DNA of 64,000 nucleotides from Liolophura sinensis (taxonomy: Eukaryota > Mollusca > Polyplacophora > Chitonida > Chitonidae), in NCBI RefSeq assembly GCF_032854445.1, contig NW_027018037.1, forward strand, positions 45,034 to 109,033, read 5' to 3'. Below are positions 42,425 through 54,982 of this stretch, piece by piece. Within the stretch, counting starts at the first letter, position 1; each line of letters opens with the position of its first letter. Position numbers and translations under genes: made by a program. The notes beneath the pieces were generated by a model, which made no database searches, was not told the origin of the DNA, and worked only from the letters and a program-made list of their open reading frames with translations.

Positions 42425-45400
42425 ATATGAATGAACAATGATGGCTTAATGCCACATCGGCAATATTTCAGCCATATCGTGGCGAGAACAAGGTGAAATC
42501 ACGAGACGATTACGGTTTTCTGCATGATGATAGTAAGAACATCAAAAATAAAACAAAAACGTTCAGACATGTTTAACATCAGATAAGAAAAAAACAGTTA
42601 ACTCGGAAACTAGCATATTTTAAAATAGTACATCTAGAAATCTATATGTATATAAATTTTTATCTGTAAATATTTAAAATTTATCTTTTATGATATAGGT
42701 CAACGGCCCTCAACTAATTTATGGCAACATCTCCAGCGATGCTGTTAGATAAATCATATATAGAGTTGACTGTGTAGAATATTTGCCGAACTTTGCTTCC
42801 ATCCCCTATAAAATTGTGTGTTAGACGAAAATACCCAACACGACACCTTGTTAAAACTACTTTGTCTCTACGAGACTTTTCGTTAGTATAAGTATTGTAG
42901 CCAATGACAGGATGAAAAGCATGCAGTTTACTATGGACCAGAAAAGACAGAGGATGCAAGGTGGAAAATGAAGAGAAGTGAGAAGTGATTTATTATATTT
43001 ACGTGGAACGAATATAATTTAGGCTGTGGAAGAAGCCATGGATGGGACTCCGGAAAGAAAAGCGGATTTATTTATCTATTTATTTGATTGGTGTTTTACG
43101 CCGTACTCAAGAATATTTTCACTTATACGACGGCGGTCAGCATTATGGTGGGAGGAAAACCGGGCTTTTCTGTCATCAAAAGGTTGATGACAGACCTCCC
43201 CACGTACGGCCGGAGAGAAAGCCAGCGTGAGCTGGAATTGAAGTCATAGCGAGCGCATTGGTGAGAGACTCCTGGGTCATTACGCTGAGCTAGCGCGCTA
43301 ACCAACTGAGCCACGGAGACCCCTGAAAAGAAACCGTAGCTATGCCCTTAAGTTAAATGTGGCTTCCACAATATGAAGGGAAAGTTTAGGACATGTAGTA
43401 TACTTGTCTACATATAATGGATTGAAAACACAGTCGTTGGCAGGGTTTGGTGGATGAGCTTTAAGCTTTGTAGCATATTGAAAGCTCGGTTTTATACACA
43501 TGTGATGTGAGGAAGGCTCATTAGCCTCTACGTATAAAAAATATCGACACCACGTTCGTTATTCATGAAGCCATCTCAAACAAAGGTTTCGAATCGAGCA
43601 AGGTGATCCATACCGGAATTACCTTGACGAAAGCCACATTGTATATTAGAAAGCAACTTGTTGGTTTCAAGAGAGCAAACAAGTCTAAGGAACAGATGAT
43701 CAACGATAGCCTAACAGACACAGCTTGTAAGAGGTATGAGACGGTAATTATTTGGATCAGTATGATCCTTACCCGGTTTGACAACCGGGATAATACACGC
43801 CTCCCTCCATGATGGTGGAAATTACCAGTTATCCAAATATTATTAAGCAAGTCAAAAAGTCTCCAGTGGCTCAGGTGGTAAATGATTTAGAAACCTATAA
43901 TATACGTTTTCAGGCACACAAACCTTTTTTAATGCAATCTTAAGTTCCTCCATAGTAAAAAGACGATTATAACCTTCTAAATTTTTAGAATTTTTAATTT
44001 TCTCCTGGTTTTGAATATGCCGGAATACTTTAGTATAATTTTTGTCACACCTAATTTATTTTCTATATTGGACGGAGACGCTAATATACTCTCCATCTTT
44101 CAAATGCTGAACTTTGGCTTTATTATTTTTGCGCTTAAGTTCCTGAACCATGTTCCAGGCCATATTCCGGATGTGTATCCATCACATCCGCATCAAATGC
44201 TAAAGGACCAACGTTCTCTAACGATCCAAACGTATTAAAAGTTTGGACAGGGCCCCTAGTGGCCTTGGAGGGACGCTGCGTGGGACCACTAGGCTTACTA
44301 TTTTCTTTATGAATTCTGTTTCCAGACTTAGTTCTGGTAGCTTTGTTTTTATCTTGTTCAGGTTTATCAATTTTTTTTGTAATGTTATCTTGTTTCACTT
44401 GCTGTACTGTAGTGGTCGTGTTGAGCAGGAATTATGGGCAGGTTGAGCAGCGGGTTGTAAAGATATAGAAGTAGGTTTGTCGTTTCCAATGGGCCAAGTC
44501 CAAGAGGTTTGAGTAGCAACAGATGCTACTCGCTTGACCACATTGGCAAACGAAGTCTACGAAGAAGTATTAGAGGGTGAGATTAATTTTCGGGGTTCCT
44601 TGAAGGATGTATTGTTTTTGACTTTAATATTGATTATTTGGATTTTAGAGGCAGGCTTTTGTTCACTCCTAGTGGAGAGGACGATAAAAGCCGGCCAATT
44701 GTCCTGTTCGTTATCAAGTGAATGAGATAATACTTCCAACTTCCTCTTTTTATCAGCACCTGGAGTGGGCCAAGAGGAAGATCGGATTGCTATATTAGAG
44801 ACGCTAGACGAAATGTTTTGATTAGACATTATAGTTATAACATGAATTCACCCCACGTGTTCCCCACCCACCACGGAGTGCCAAAAAGGGCGATGCCTGA
44901 ACCTGGGGATACCCAACAGGAAACGCACCAATACTCGAATAGATGGCCCTAATGAGCAAACCCCATTGATTGAATAAGGTCCCACATCAGTCACATACTA
45001 CTCGATTGACCCATGAGGCACCGCCTCAAAACGTATTCCCGCAAACGAAATTTCAGAAATAACCTTTATTCTTTATTGAGTGGTGTTACGGAGAAATTTT
45101 GGGACCACGCAGAGGCAACGCGTGACCAAGCTGATTGATCGGGCCGGGCCCATCCGACCTCCCGTCTCTCTCCAAGTGAGGGCCAAAGTGGAGGATCTTG
45201 CAAGACCAACACGCCCTCAGCCACCAGGATCCCGTCCTCGGAGATTACGGGTCGCAACCCACGGCAAATCGGTCGCTTCCCGGTTGCCTCTCACACAACC
45301 GAGACGATGTGAGCCTATTGTATTCACCGGACTCACACTCTCAGCAGAGCTCTAGGCTAGTCGTCTTTTACGACAAGCGTGCCTAGAGGGCTGACGTCCT

Positions 45401-45430
45401 ATTCTTATCACCCCGGAAACCCCACAGGGG
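42425..45430 (-). mobile_element. LINE, 5' end complete, several deletions, carrying a SINE
   Basis: Minus-strand copy from the ATTC tail (42425) through 3'UTR, C-terminal piece (42959-42714), pre-RNase H part (43330-43540), RT start (43850-43563), linker (44160-43990), a deletion of the endonuclease, ORF1 (44829-44160) and about 600 bp of 5'UTR ending at 45430 in the GC-rich terminus. ORF1 has the start MSNQNISSSVSNIAIRS and the GPTQRPSKATRGP motif but lacks the knuckle block. Confidence 0.8.
43073..43322 (-). mobile_element. tRNA-derived SINE
   Basis: Full-length minus-strand copy: ATTTATTTATCTATTTATTTG tail shortened here, body, and tRNA-like head GCTAACCAACTGAGCCACGG. Flanks share GAAAAGAAA-like sequence, a probable imperfect duplication. 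Confidence 0.88.
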
Positions 45431-45612
45431 GCATACTAGATGGAAGCAGTGCTCCCGAGTGTGTTTGATGCGATGCCCAATATGGCATTAAACATATCTT
45501 GGTTGACTGTGTGGATTTTGCCCATGTTCAGGAGAGATTCTACACAGTGAACTCTATGTATGATTTATTTGACAGCATCGCTAGCGATGATGTCACAAAG
45601 TATTTGAAGCAG
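45431..45612 (+). mobile_element. LINE C-terminal fragment
   Basis: Short sense-strand piece of ORF2 C-terminus (GSSAPECV-like, FDSIASDDVTKYLK at about 45575) wedged between two minus-strand copies. Confidence 0.65.
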
Positions 45613-46580
45613 ATCGGATAAAACGTCCAACTACCTCTTTTTATCAGCACCTGAAATGGGCTGAGAGAAAGTTCGGAGAGATATATTTGAAACGTTAGAA
45701 GGGTTTATGGAAGTCATAATATATATATAATAAAATTGACCCCATATGTTCCCCACCCACCATGGAGTGCCAACAAGGGCGATGCCTGAACCTGGGAAAT
45801 ACCCAGCAGGAAAGACACCACGGACTCCATATGAGGTATACTCGAACAGATTCATTTATACCAAAGGTTAAATTCAATCTACTCGATTCACCCATTAGCC
45901 ACCGCCTCAAAGCGTAGTCCCGCAAACGATATTTCAGAAATAACATTTGTTCTCTGAATGATGTGCTGTTACAGAAGAAATTGGGACCACGATTGATCGG
46001 ACCGGGCCCATCCGACCTCCCGTCTCTCTCAAAGTAAGGGCCAAAGTGAAGTGTTGGGCGTGAGGTTCTCACAAGACCAACACGCCCTCAGCCACCAGAA
46101 TCTCGTCGTCGGAGATCACGGGTCGCAACCCACGGCAAACAGGTCGCTTCCCGGTTGCCCTTCACACAACCGAAAGGATGTGAGCCTATTATATTCACCT
46201 TGGGGCCTCCGTGGCTCAGTCGGTTAGCGCGCCAGCACAGCGTAATGACCCAGGAGTCATTTCTCACCAATGCGGTCGCTGTGAGTTCAAGTCCAGCTCA
46301 TGCTGGCTTCCTCTCCGGCCATACGTGGGAAGGTCTGGCAACAACCTGCGGATGGTCGTGGGTTTCCCCCGGGCTCTGCCCGGTTTCCTTCCACCATAAT
46401 GCTGGCCGGCGTCGTATAAGTGAAATATTCTTGAGTACGGCGTAAAACACCAATCAAATAAATAAATGAATATTATCTTTACCGGGCTCGCACCGGAGAA
46501 CTCTAGGTTAGTCGACTTTTACGGCAAACTTACCTAGAGGGCTGAGGTCCTATTCCTATCACCCCGAAACCCCAAGGGGT
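45613..46580 (-). mobile_element. LINE 5' end (5'UTR and ORF1 start), split by a SINE
   Basis: Minus-strand ORF1 N-terminus (45720-45613) and about 600 bp of 5'UTR, ending at about 46578 in the GC-rich terminus (CCCCAAGGGG). The SINE at 46201 splits the UTR; TATTATATTCACC and TATTATCTTTACC flank it as a decayed duplication. Confidence 0.78.
46201..46470 (+). mobile_element. tRNA-derived SINE
   Basis: Full-length plus-strand copy with box A TGGCTCAGTCGGTTAGCGCG, box B GAGTTCAAGTCC, and (AAAT)n tail ending AATGAATATT. Confidence 0.9.
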
Positions 46581-47896
46581 CTTTTTTATGGCGTGTACAT
46601 ATCTTTTCTCGTAGCATTTGTTGTATCCTGTTTGTTGTGTGGCGATTTCAATGCCACACACGGTATGTTCATCGTGGTTGTTGAGATCACCGCGTTGGAT
46701 ATATGAAAGCTCAAATCAAAGCGCGAACTGAGATACATATTTTGTCATCAACAACTTATATCCTATCATGGTAAATGATTTGAATACTAATTTCACTCAG
46801 TCGTCTAAAACGTATCTTGCGTCTTTCCAACATCATAGGAAACAGTAGACTGCGTTAGTTTGTGTTATCCGTTGTTTTTGGAATTCGTTTTAAACAGAAG
46901 TCATAAGAGGATATGGTTTTGAGTTTGTCATTTCCAATTGGCTAAGTTTCTTTTTTGAAAAGTCCGAGTAGCAACGGATGTTGTGTCTCACTTGATCACA
47001 CTGACAAATCTACAATGCTGTATCGGCGATTGTTTTAGACGACTAAGGACTGGTAATGCCGGAAATCGGCCCCATTGCAAGAAACTGTGCTCCACGGCAA
47101 GTGAACTGGCTATCACTGTGAGGGACAGCTTCTCACACACTCGAAAGGCTACTTCTCCTTTCAGTTCTGTTTCACTCTTCTTTTCCTGTTATAGGGCAAG
47201 AATGGGACTTGTAAAGCTGTAAACATGCACTTAAACAATATACAGGTCATCAAATCGAAAAATGATAGCCAGCTCCAGTCACACTAAATTGGTTTATACA
47301 TTAGACACTGTAGAGTGGGGAGAATCATTGCACCACAGGATATTCTCGAGCACGCAGTTATGCACCAATGAATTAAATACACATACCAATACTCGGCGTA
47401 ATACTTCTGCTACGAATAACATTTTGATGTTTAATTTTATCTTTTAGCCAGAGGAACACATTTGCTCTCAACCAGAATTCCGGTATGATTTCGATATTGT
47501 TGCCACACGTTAGGTAATACCATAGGTTACCAATTATCCTTAGTAATGATATTTTAATGCAAGACAGCCTTTTTACCTTTACTCACAGAAAGCATGTTGT
47601 CAAAAAAATATAGAACATGAACTTTTGGAGACGCAACCTGATCTCTATAGTGACTGCCTTAATTCACTGTACTATGGAGGATACGTGGCAGACTATGGCA
47701 GATATACCGAGTTTCAAAAAAATATAACAAAACTTATCACATTATAAAGTTTATTTTTACATTTAACAAACGTTAACCCAAACGACACTTTGATAGCACG
47801 TAGAATTACACAAATGAAAGTTTCAGTAAAGATATTTTATGGTTAACGTTGACCTTCACACTGTAAATAAAGACGTCTGGACTGTTATTTACTTGA
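46581..47896. other. Intron of GPCR gene, no recognised repeat
   Basis: About 1.3 kb of AT-rich sequence. Short ORFs (for example 46983-47222) show no domain. It is the longest repeat-poor stretch of the window. Confidence 0.55.
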
Positions 47897-48027
47897 TATA
47901 TTTTTTTCAGTGGTGTTTTCCGCTTTACTCGAGAATATTTCACTTATACTACGGCGACCAACATTATAGCGGGAGGAAACTGGGCATAACCCGCGGAAAC
48001 CCACGACAATCCGCAGGTTTCGACTGA
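47897..48027 (-). mobile_element. SINE fragment (3' body only)
   Basis: Minus-strand SINE body from the tail-side segment (GTGTTTTCCGCTTTACTCGAG) shortened here, to CCCACGACAATCCGCAGG. The tRNA head is missing. Confidence 0.75.
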
Positions 48028-48585
48028 TTATTACTAAGGAACCGTTTCTTTTATGGCCAAATAGCGTTTATAGATGATTCGACAAAATTTTATCCTGATT
48101 CTGACTTCTGATTTCGAAATATACAGCATTGTGCTGGAATTTTGCAATTTGCACTTTCTTATCGTACCTCTCTGGGCCCGAAATCTCCCTAATTACTCCA
48201 TTCAAGCATAATTAGTGTTGTTGAGTTTATCCGTATATGCTATTTGAGTAAATATTTTACAACTGACTTTGTGCTTATATCAACGGAAAGTAAGTATATG
48301 TAAAGTAAATTTGCGTCAAAATATATTTTGTAACATGGATATTGTTTCCCTTAATACAAACCCCAACGTGTGCAGTGCTATATAGTATTTTCTTAATACA
48401 CATCCCAACGTGTGCACTGCTATATAGTATTTAAGAGCTTCCGGGACATTGGCAGATCCTAGACCCATGCCTCATTGATTGGGATAGTGGCCCCAAACAT
48501 TTTACGTGCATCCTACGCCCCTGATATACAATATGTGAACGTCAAATGTTTTGATTCAGCGCTATTTTCCTCTCATTTTATTTAG
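48028..48585. other. Intron with 42 bp tandem duplication
   Basis: Unique intron with a direct repeat of about 42 bp (48351-48392 and 48393-48434; core CCAACGTGTGCA and GCTATATAGTATTT). It ends in a pyrimidine-rich tract and TTTAG acceptor. Confidence 0.6.
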
Positions 48586-48710
48586 GTAGTGGCAGTTTTC
48601 TTTGGTGAAAAAGCATTCTTTTCCTTAGATGCGTGCAAAGCCGTGCAGTTCTTCAAACATTTCTCCATAGCCATGTCAAGCTTTACCATGACAGTGATGT
48701 CTCTCGAGAG
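48586..48710 (+). CDS. Class A GPCR exon: extracellular loop 1 to end of TM3
   Basis: The exon follows CATTTTATTTAG and ends GAGAG|GTGAGT. It is 125 bp, phase 0 in and phase 2 out, which matches exon 2. It encodes VVAVFFGEKAFFSLDACKAV, with the conserved TM3 Cys (disulphide partner of loop 2), then FFKHFSIAMSSFTMTVMSLER, where ER begins the E/DRY motif at the TM3 cytoplasmic end. Sequence style (CLPMQ, CK, SLER) fits rhodopsin-family peptide receptors such as those for neuropeptides. Exons for TM4-7 are not found before 64000. Confidence 0.85.
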
Positions 48711-49264
48711 GTGAGTATATAGTGAATTGTAATTTAGGCATATTGGTTCCTTAGGACTTTTATTTTATATGTTCTTAAAATGTGTTTATCCGTCTAATAT
48801 TCAAAAGTGTTAGAGGACGGCACATCCGGATTAAATTTAAGTCTTGACTAAATTAGCATTTCCTATGTATTAGGATGAGAGCGATATTAAGATGTTACCT
48901 TCACCTAATTTCATTTAGCTTCACAAAATTTCGCAAGGATTATATATCGCCGTAATTTTCGTCCGCCTGTATATTCATGTGGATCACATGGACAAGGTCG
49001 AAACCATTTCGACTCAATCCCCAGTAAAAGCGAAAAGACAAACGTTCACAAAAAAGGATGCATATGTCAGTAATAATATCGTGGAAGGATGCATGTACCT
49101 AGAGAAGACTTTAGCACTGACCAATTAGATGCATTTAGTTCAACTTCTCCGCCCCTTAAAATAGTCACGATTCTTAAAACTCCCACCTAATCGTGACTAG
49201 CATACGAAGGTCTACATTTATTTACATACAGCCACGTGCCCATGGAAATTTTCTTGACATAGCT
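48711..49264. other. Intron of GPCR gene
   Basis: About 550 bp of unique AT-rich intron; nothing recognised. Confidence 0.6.
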
Positions 49265-50399
49265 TTGGAATGAATGAATGAATGAATGATTATGGCTTAA
49301 CGCCACATCGGCAATATTTCAGCCATATCGTGGCGAGAACAAGGTGACAACATCAAAAATAAAACAAAAAGTACAGACATGTTTAAAATGACATAATGAA
49401 AAACCAAAACAGTTAAAACTCGAAAACCAGCATATTTAAAAAATAATATATCTGAGAAGCTATGTGTATACATAACTTTTTATCCATAAATATTTCAGAC
49501 ATTAAAATTTATATTTTATGATATAGGCCAATGGCCTTCAAATATTTTATAATAACATTGCCAGCGATGCTGTCAAATAAATCAACGGATTTTTAAATTA
49601 ATTATTCTGTATTTCCAAAAGGCAAGACAGCGAGTCGCTGCATATCACTGCCCTCTGGGCATGCCCAGAAGAAACCTATGATCAGGCCAGGAGTATAGCC
49701 TTGGCCTCTGCAGAAAAGATAGAGGATGAACGAGGTAAACGAAGAGAAGTGGCCCACTGATCTAAGACAGCCGCAACTGTCCCCATCATTTCACCATCGC
49801 TATATATAAATTTATAATCTGAATATTTAGCCTTAATTTCAGCAAAACCTTGTTGAATTATAAGAGGATTTGTATTGGATTTATTATATTTACGTATATC
49901 AAATATTGAAGGCTCAGTTTTATACGTCGGTGATATAAAGAAGGCTCATTTGCCTCCACGTATAAACTTTCTACTGGGGAAGTTATAAAAGCACCAAGGC
50001 TGAGCCTCAAACCTTGGTAACCCTAGGATCCAAAATTTTAATGTACGACTTCCTAGCGGAACCGTAAATGATAATCCATAGTCAAATTTAGACCTCATCA
50101 GAGAACGATACAAGTTAGGTAAAACTGATCGGTCAGCACCCCAATGGGTGCTAGACACGGCCTTAATTATATCGAGAGCCTTTGTACATTTAGCTTTCAC
50201 CATTTTAATATGAGGTATAAAAGATAGTTTACTATCAAATATTATACCTAAAAATTTTGTTTCTCCAACAATTTTAATCTGTTCACAAAATTAACATGTT
50301 CACCACATTAAGCTCAGGGTCAAGATAAAGCGTCCGTTTATTACAAAAATGCATACCGACGGTTTTAGACGCTGAAAATGTAAAACCATTTTCAGTTGC

Positions 50400-50897
50400 T
50401 CATTTCTCGATTTTATTGAGACAAAGCTGCAACTGACGTTCGATATTATTCATATTCTTAGCTCGGTAGAATATAAGAAAATCATCCACGTATAAAGAAC
50501 CCTCTGTGCCAGATGTTAATGTTTTTACTAGGCTATTTATTTTTATGCTGAACAGGGTTGGTGATAGAATGCTGCCCTGGGGTACACCCATTTCCTGCTT
50601 ATAAGACCCAGAAATAGTGGATCCAACCCCTACCTTATACTGACAATCACATAAAAATTCGGATATAAATATAGGTAAGCGACCTTTAAGACCCATATTC
50701 GCAAGGTCTTTTAAAATACCATATTTACATGTGGCGTCGTAGGCCTTTTGAAGGTAAAAAAATATGGACACCACATGTTCGTTGTTGATGAAGCCATCGC
50801 AAATAAAAGTTTCAAATCCAACAAGGTGATCCATGGTAGATCTACCTTGACGAAAACCACAATGAATACCAGAAAAAAAACTTGTTGGTTTCAACAA
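50400..50897 (-). pseudogene. LINE reverse transcriptase core, open frame
   Basis: This 165-residue frame spans RT blocks 2-5: FRQGRSTMDHLVGFE, the motif A region FFYLQKAYDAT (Asp of FDLEKAYDT replaced by Tyr), MGVPQGSILSPTLF, and SLYVDDFLIFYRAKN (catalytic YVDD intact). The missing motif A Asp would abolish synthesis. It is the longest RT frame in the window. Confidence 0.85.
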
Positions 50898-51270
50898 ACC
50901 ACAAAGGTCTATAATTAATGATCCGTTCCAAAGTCTTACAGACGCAGCTGGTAGGAGCTATGGGACGGTAATTATTTAGATCAGTATGATCCTTTCCCGG
51001 TTTAGGGACTGGGATAATACACGCCTCCCTCCATGACGGTGTAAAATTACCAGTTATTTAAATATCATTAAGCAAGTCCAGGAGAGTCTCCAATGGCTCA
51101 GGTGGTAAATGGTTTAGAAACTTATAATATACATTATCAGGAACACAAGCAGTATCGTGGGCCTTTTGTAATGCAGTCTTAAGTTCTTCGATATTGAAAG
51201 GGCCAGTATAATCTTCTAAATTATTAGAAGAAAAGGGCAATTTTATTTTCTCCTTCTGGTTTTTAATATT

Positions 51271-52503
51271 TTAGAATTCTTTAGTATAGTTCTCAGAAGA
51301 AGATTTCGTTGAAATTGTTTCAGCTAATTTATTGGCTATATGAGATGGAGGGGTTAAAATATTAGCTCTATCTTTTAAATGCTGAACTTTTGCTTTATTA
51401 TTTTTGCCCTTAAGCTTCCGAACCATGTTCCAGACCTTACGTTTGGTTGTTTTTGACGTAATGCCCGAAACAAAGTTCCACCAACAAGATCGTCTCTCAG
51501 ACTTGAGTAATCGACTAGCCTTAGCTCTAAAAATACGAACCTGGTTAAAGTTATTAGAATTCGGACAAATATTAAAATTCCGCTCGGCGTTTCTGCGGTC
51601 TTTAATGGCTATGCGACAGTCCTTATCATACCAGGGCTTACTTTTAGATTTTGAATTTGTCGAAGTCTTATGAATAGTTTTATCGGCAGCTTGTAAAACA
51701 AGATCATTAAATGTTAACATAGGATTACCTGCTGCATTGAGAGTCTCTGGAGTAATATTAGCCTCACAGAGCATCTCAAATGCCATCCAATCTGCTTTAT
51801 TGAATTTTCACCTAGCTACACGTTCTAAAGAATTAGAAGTGATGTGTTCTGGGATTATAGAAAAATGGTCACCACCACAAAGATCGTCATGCACCCTCCA
51901 AGAAAAATCCGGGAGAAGTGATGGATCCGCGATAGTGAGGTCGATAGCAGAATAAGCGCCATTACCCGGATGTAAATAGGTATTAGAACCATTCTTGAAA
52001 TAACACAGTTCCTCCTTAGAGAAGGGATTTTCCACTATCTTGCCCTTATCATATTTGTTATTAATGCCCCATAGGGGGTTATGGGAATTAAAATATCCCA
52101 TTAGTATAAAAAGTTTTGGCAAATGTTCTATAAAATTATGTAACTGCAAAGCTGGCAAAGAAATGTTCGGGGTTATTTACACTGAACATAATGTGATTGT
52201 TTCAGACAACGAAACACGGACGGCCATATCCTCAAGCTCTGTATCCAGAGGTACAGGGCTGTGAATAATATTGTTATTGATGAAGATAGAAGAGCCGCCT
52301 GCAATTTGCGCTTCTTCGTTTGAATAAGTACTGTAGAAGGAATGATTTTTAAGAGTTATTTTATCTTTGCCAGATGTCTTCAGGTGAGTGTCCTGAAGAC
52401 AAAGGGCTATAAGATTTGATGATTGAACAAGCTGTGTTATTTGAATAAAATTGACCTTAAGGCCTCGACAATTCCACTGTATAATTTTGTCGTATATCGC
52501 CAC
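51271..52503 (-). pseudogene. LINE ORF2 endonuclease and linker
   Basis: Frames 52503-52177 (IIQWNCRGLKVNFIQITQL, full WN motif kept; CLQDTHLKTS, where the catalytic Glu is Asp), 52158-51808 (YFNSHNPLWGIN; SAIDLTIADPSL; GDHFSII) and 51786-51271 (linker with KVWNMVRKLKGKNNKAKVQH). The DFN Asp is Tyr. Two frameshifts separate the pieces. Confidence 0.8.
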
Positions 52504-53745
52504 TATGAAGGGAGATGTGTAGGAGATTTATCTTTGTGTTTGGATCGAGGACGACCCTTCCTTGGAGACCGGCTGGAAGATCTCCCTGGTGCGGGTGATG
52601 TATCCATCACATCCGCATCTGATGTGGGAGGACCAAAGTCGAAAGTGTTGGACAGAGTCCCTAGTGGCCTTAGAGGGACGCTCTGTTGGGCCACTGGGTT
52701 TGTTAGATTTATTGTTATTATTTTGAGGTTTATTTTCGGACTTGTTTTTGTTTTCAGGTTGACTAGGTTTAGAGATATCCGGTTGGTCAGTATTATTGGC
52801 TGGTTTTATCTGTTGTATTGAGGTAGTCTGGGTTGAGGAGGTATTAAAAGCAGGTCGAACAGCAGGTTCAACAGAAATAGGACATGGTTTCTGGTTTCCA
52901 ATGGGCCAAGTCATTGATGTTTGAGTAGCAACAGATGCTACTCGCTTGACCGCGTTGGCAAATGAGTGAGTGAGTGAGTGCTTGGGGTTTAACGTAGTAC
53001 TCAACAATTTTTCAGTCATATCACGACGAAGGAATCCTTAGGGTGTATGTACGTGTGATGTGCCTCCTTGTAGCAGGACGGATCTTCACAGCTCTTTTAT
53101 CTAGTGCTGCTTCACTGAGACGACTTACCGAAGGCAAGTAAGCCGCCCCGCCCGAGCCATTATACTGATACGGGTCAACCAGTCGTTGCAGTATCCCCTT
53201 GATGCTGAACACCATATAGTCTTAGGTGTGACTGGATCAAGCATTGATCCTGGATGTACCGGTCCCGACATTGGCAAATGAAGTCTGCAGTGAAGTATTA
53301 GGAAGCGAGACTAGTTTTCGGGCCTGCTGATACGATATATTGTTTTTAGTCTTTATCTGTTTTTCTTTTACGAAAAGTGGCATTCCCTAGAGGAGGCCAT
53401 GTGATCTCCACCGCAATTGCAACACTTAACTGTGCTGCTGCAGTCGAAACAATCATGACCCTCGCTGCCGCACCGGAAACAAATTAGTTTATTTTTACAC
53501 TGGCCCTTGCCCTTACCAGGGCCAAACTTTTGCTGAATCGTGCAAGTCCGTTTTCAGTACAAATGGATGAATTTTTGGAGCCCGGCTTCTGTTCGCGCTC
53601 TGTTGAAAGAACTATAAAAGCCGGCCAGCTGTCCTGTCCGATAAAATCTTTAATTTCCTCTTTTTGTCAGCCTTTGAAATCGGCTGAGAGGAAGACCTGG
53701 TATTTAGATTAGAAACATTCGAATTAAGGTTTAAAGATGACAGGG

Positions 53746-53760
<15 letters not shown>
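52503..53760 (-). pseudogene. LINE ORF1 (broken, with insert)
   Basis: The C-terminal frame (53019-52528) is Ser/Asn/Lys-rich with GPTERPSKATRDS and a preceding TWPIGNQK block shared with the other ORF1 copies. After the 52964-53267 insert come the knuckle part (CFKC-type, 53540-53380, degraded) and an N-terminal piece (53712-53530) with VERTIKAGQLSCP-like antisense shadow. No full frame. Confidence 0.7.
52964..53267. mobile_element. SINE-like repeat with 11 bp TSD
   Basis: A 304 bp insert begins with GTGAGTGAGTGAGTGCTTGG and contains TTCAGTCATATCACGACGAA and AGCCGCCCCGCCCGAGCC. TTGGCAAATGA flanks both ends, a perfect duplication. I recognise this body from repeats common in gastropod DNA; the superfamily is not certain. 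Confidence 0.75.

Positions 53761-53797
<37 letters not shown>
53749..53797. repeat. TA dinucleotide microsatellite
   Basis: Uninterrupted TA repeat of about 48 bp at the ORF1/5'UTR boundary of the LINE. Confidence 0.9.
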
Positions 53798-53799
<2 letters not shown>

Positions 53800-54350
53800 C
53801 ACCTCATATATTCCCCACCAACCACGGAGTGCCAACAAGGGCGATGCCTGAACCTGGGAATACCCAGCAGGAAAGACACCAAGGACTCCATATGAGGTAT
53901 ACTCGAACAGATTGATTTATGCCAAAAGTTAAATTCAATCTACTCTATTGACCCATGAGGCACTGCCTCAAAACGTATTCCCGCAAACGAAATTTTAGAG
54001 ATAACATTTATTCTTTTTTGAGTGGTGTTATGGAGAAATTTTGGGACCACGCAGAGGCAAGGCGGGACCAAGCCGATTGGTCGGACCGGGCCCATCCGAC
54101 CTCCCGTCTCTCTCCAAGACCTTGCAAGGCCAACATGCCCTCAGCCACCAGGATCCCGTCCTTGGAGATTACGGGTCGCAACCCACGGCAAACAGGTCGC
54201 TTCCGGGTTGCCTCTCACACAACCGAGAAGATGTGAGCCTATTTCATTCACCGGACTCACACAGGAGAGCTCTAGGTTAGTCGACTTCTACGACAAGCTT
54301 GCCTAGAGGGCTGAGGTCCTATCACCCCGGAAATCCCACTGGTGGGGGCC

Positions 54351-54616
54351 AGCTTTGATCCTTCCTGAAATAGTTTAGTAGCAGTCATGTATTTCAGTCG
54401 TTTGCGCAACAAACATAATGAATTCGTGTCTGTGCTGTGATTGACGGATCTCCTAAACTTCAAAGACTATACCCAGAGCTGTGGGAAACGTTAGTATTCC
54501 TCCACTTCAACTCCCTGACTACGTATAAGAAACAACTCATCGCTGGAGTACAGATACGACAGACACTCTTTATTCGGGCTGCGTAACAACTGAGTACCCA
54601 TACAATTACACACACA

Positions 54617-54656
<40 letters not shown>
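54351..54656. other. Unassigned sequence with second TA microsatellite
   Basis: About 300 bp. Bases 54520-54565 (ACGTATAAGAAACAACTCAT, TCGCTGGAGTACAG) resemble 57665-57710, so a dispersed repeat flanks the Ginger-like element. It ends in a TA repeat (54620-54656). Confidence 0.45.
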
Positions 54657-54660
<4 letters not shown>

Positions 54661-54982
54661 ACAGTCAGTCTGTGTAATCAGTCATTAAGTGTAATGAGTA
54701 AACAAATTAGTCAAGTGCCTGTGAGCACCAGGCAATACGAGTGATGACTAAAAATTCCAGTCATTAAACGAAATGACTAAAAACCATGCCCTTGTTCTAC
54801 ACAAAATGCCTGAATGCAAATTCTGTAAACCAGACAATGTGTGTAACACATAAAACGATAAAGTTGTTATTATCTGATTACTTTGATCTCGTTACCAGTA
54901 TGATTTTAATATCATACAACAAGTAGCACAGTGGTTACAGATGTAATATGGCCTTTCTAAACACGCCAAATGAAAAGTTCTT

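Larger units (their letters stand above)
49265..54350 (-). mobile_element. Near-complete LINE (about 5.1 kb)
   Basis: Minus-strand copy with both termini: ATTC tail (GAATGAATGAATGAATGAAT at 49270) and GC-rich 5' end (about 54347). Order on the minus strand: 5'UTR (54350-53800), a TA microsatellite (53749-53797), ORF1 (53760-52503), ORF2 endonuclease and linker (52503-51271), RT (51240-50400) and a shortened RNase H. A 300 bp SINE-like insert sits in ORF1. Part of the C-terminal region is deleted near 49590. Confidence 0.85.

Noticed and set aside
44011-44446. Plus-strand ORFs opposite the LINE at 42425-45430
   Set aside because: They are antisense frames of linker and ORF1 sequence that recur opposite other LINE copies.
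53749-54656. TA repeats as a replication origin
   Set aside because: They are plain microsatellites at repeat junctions.
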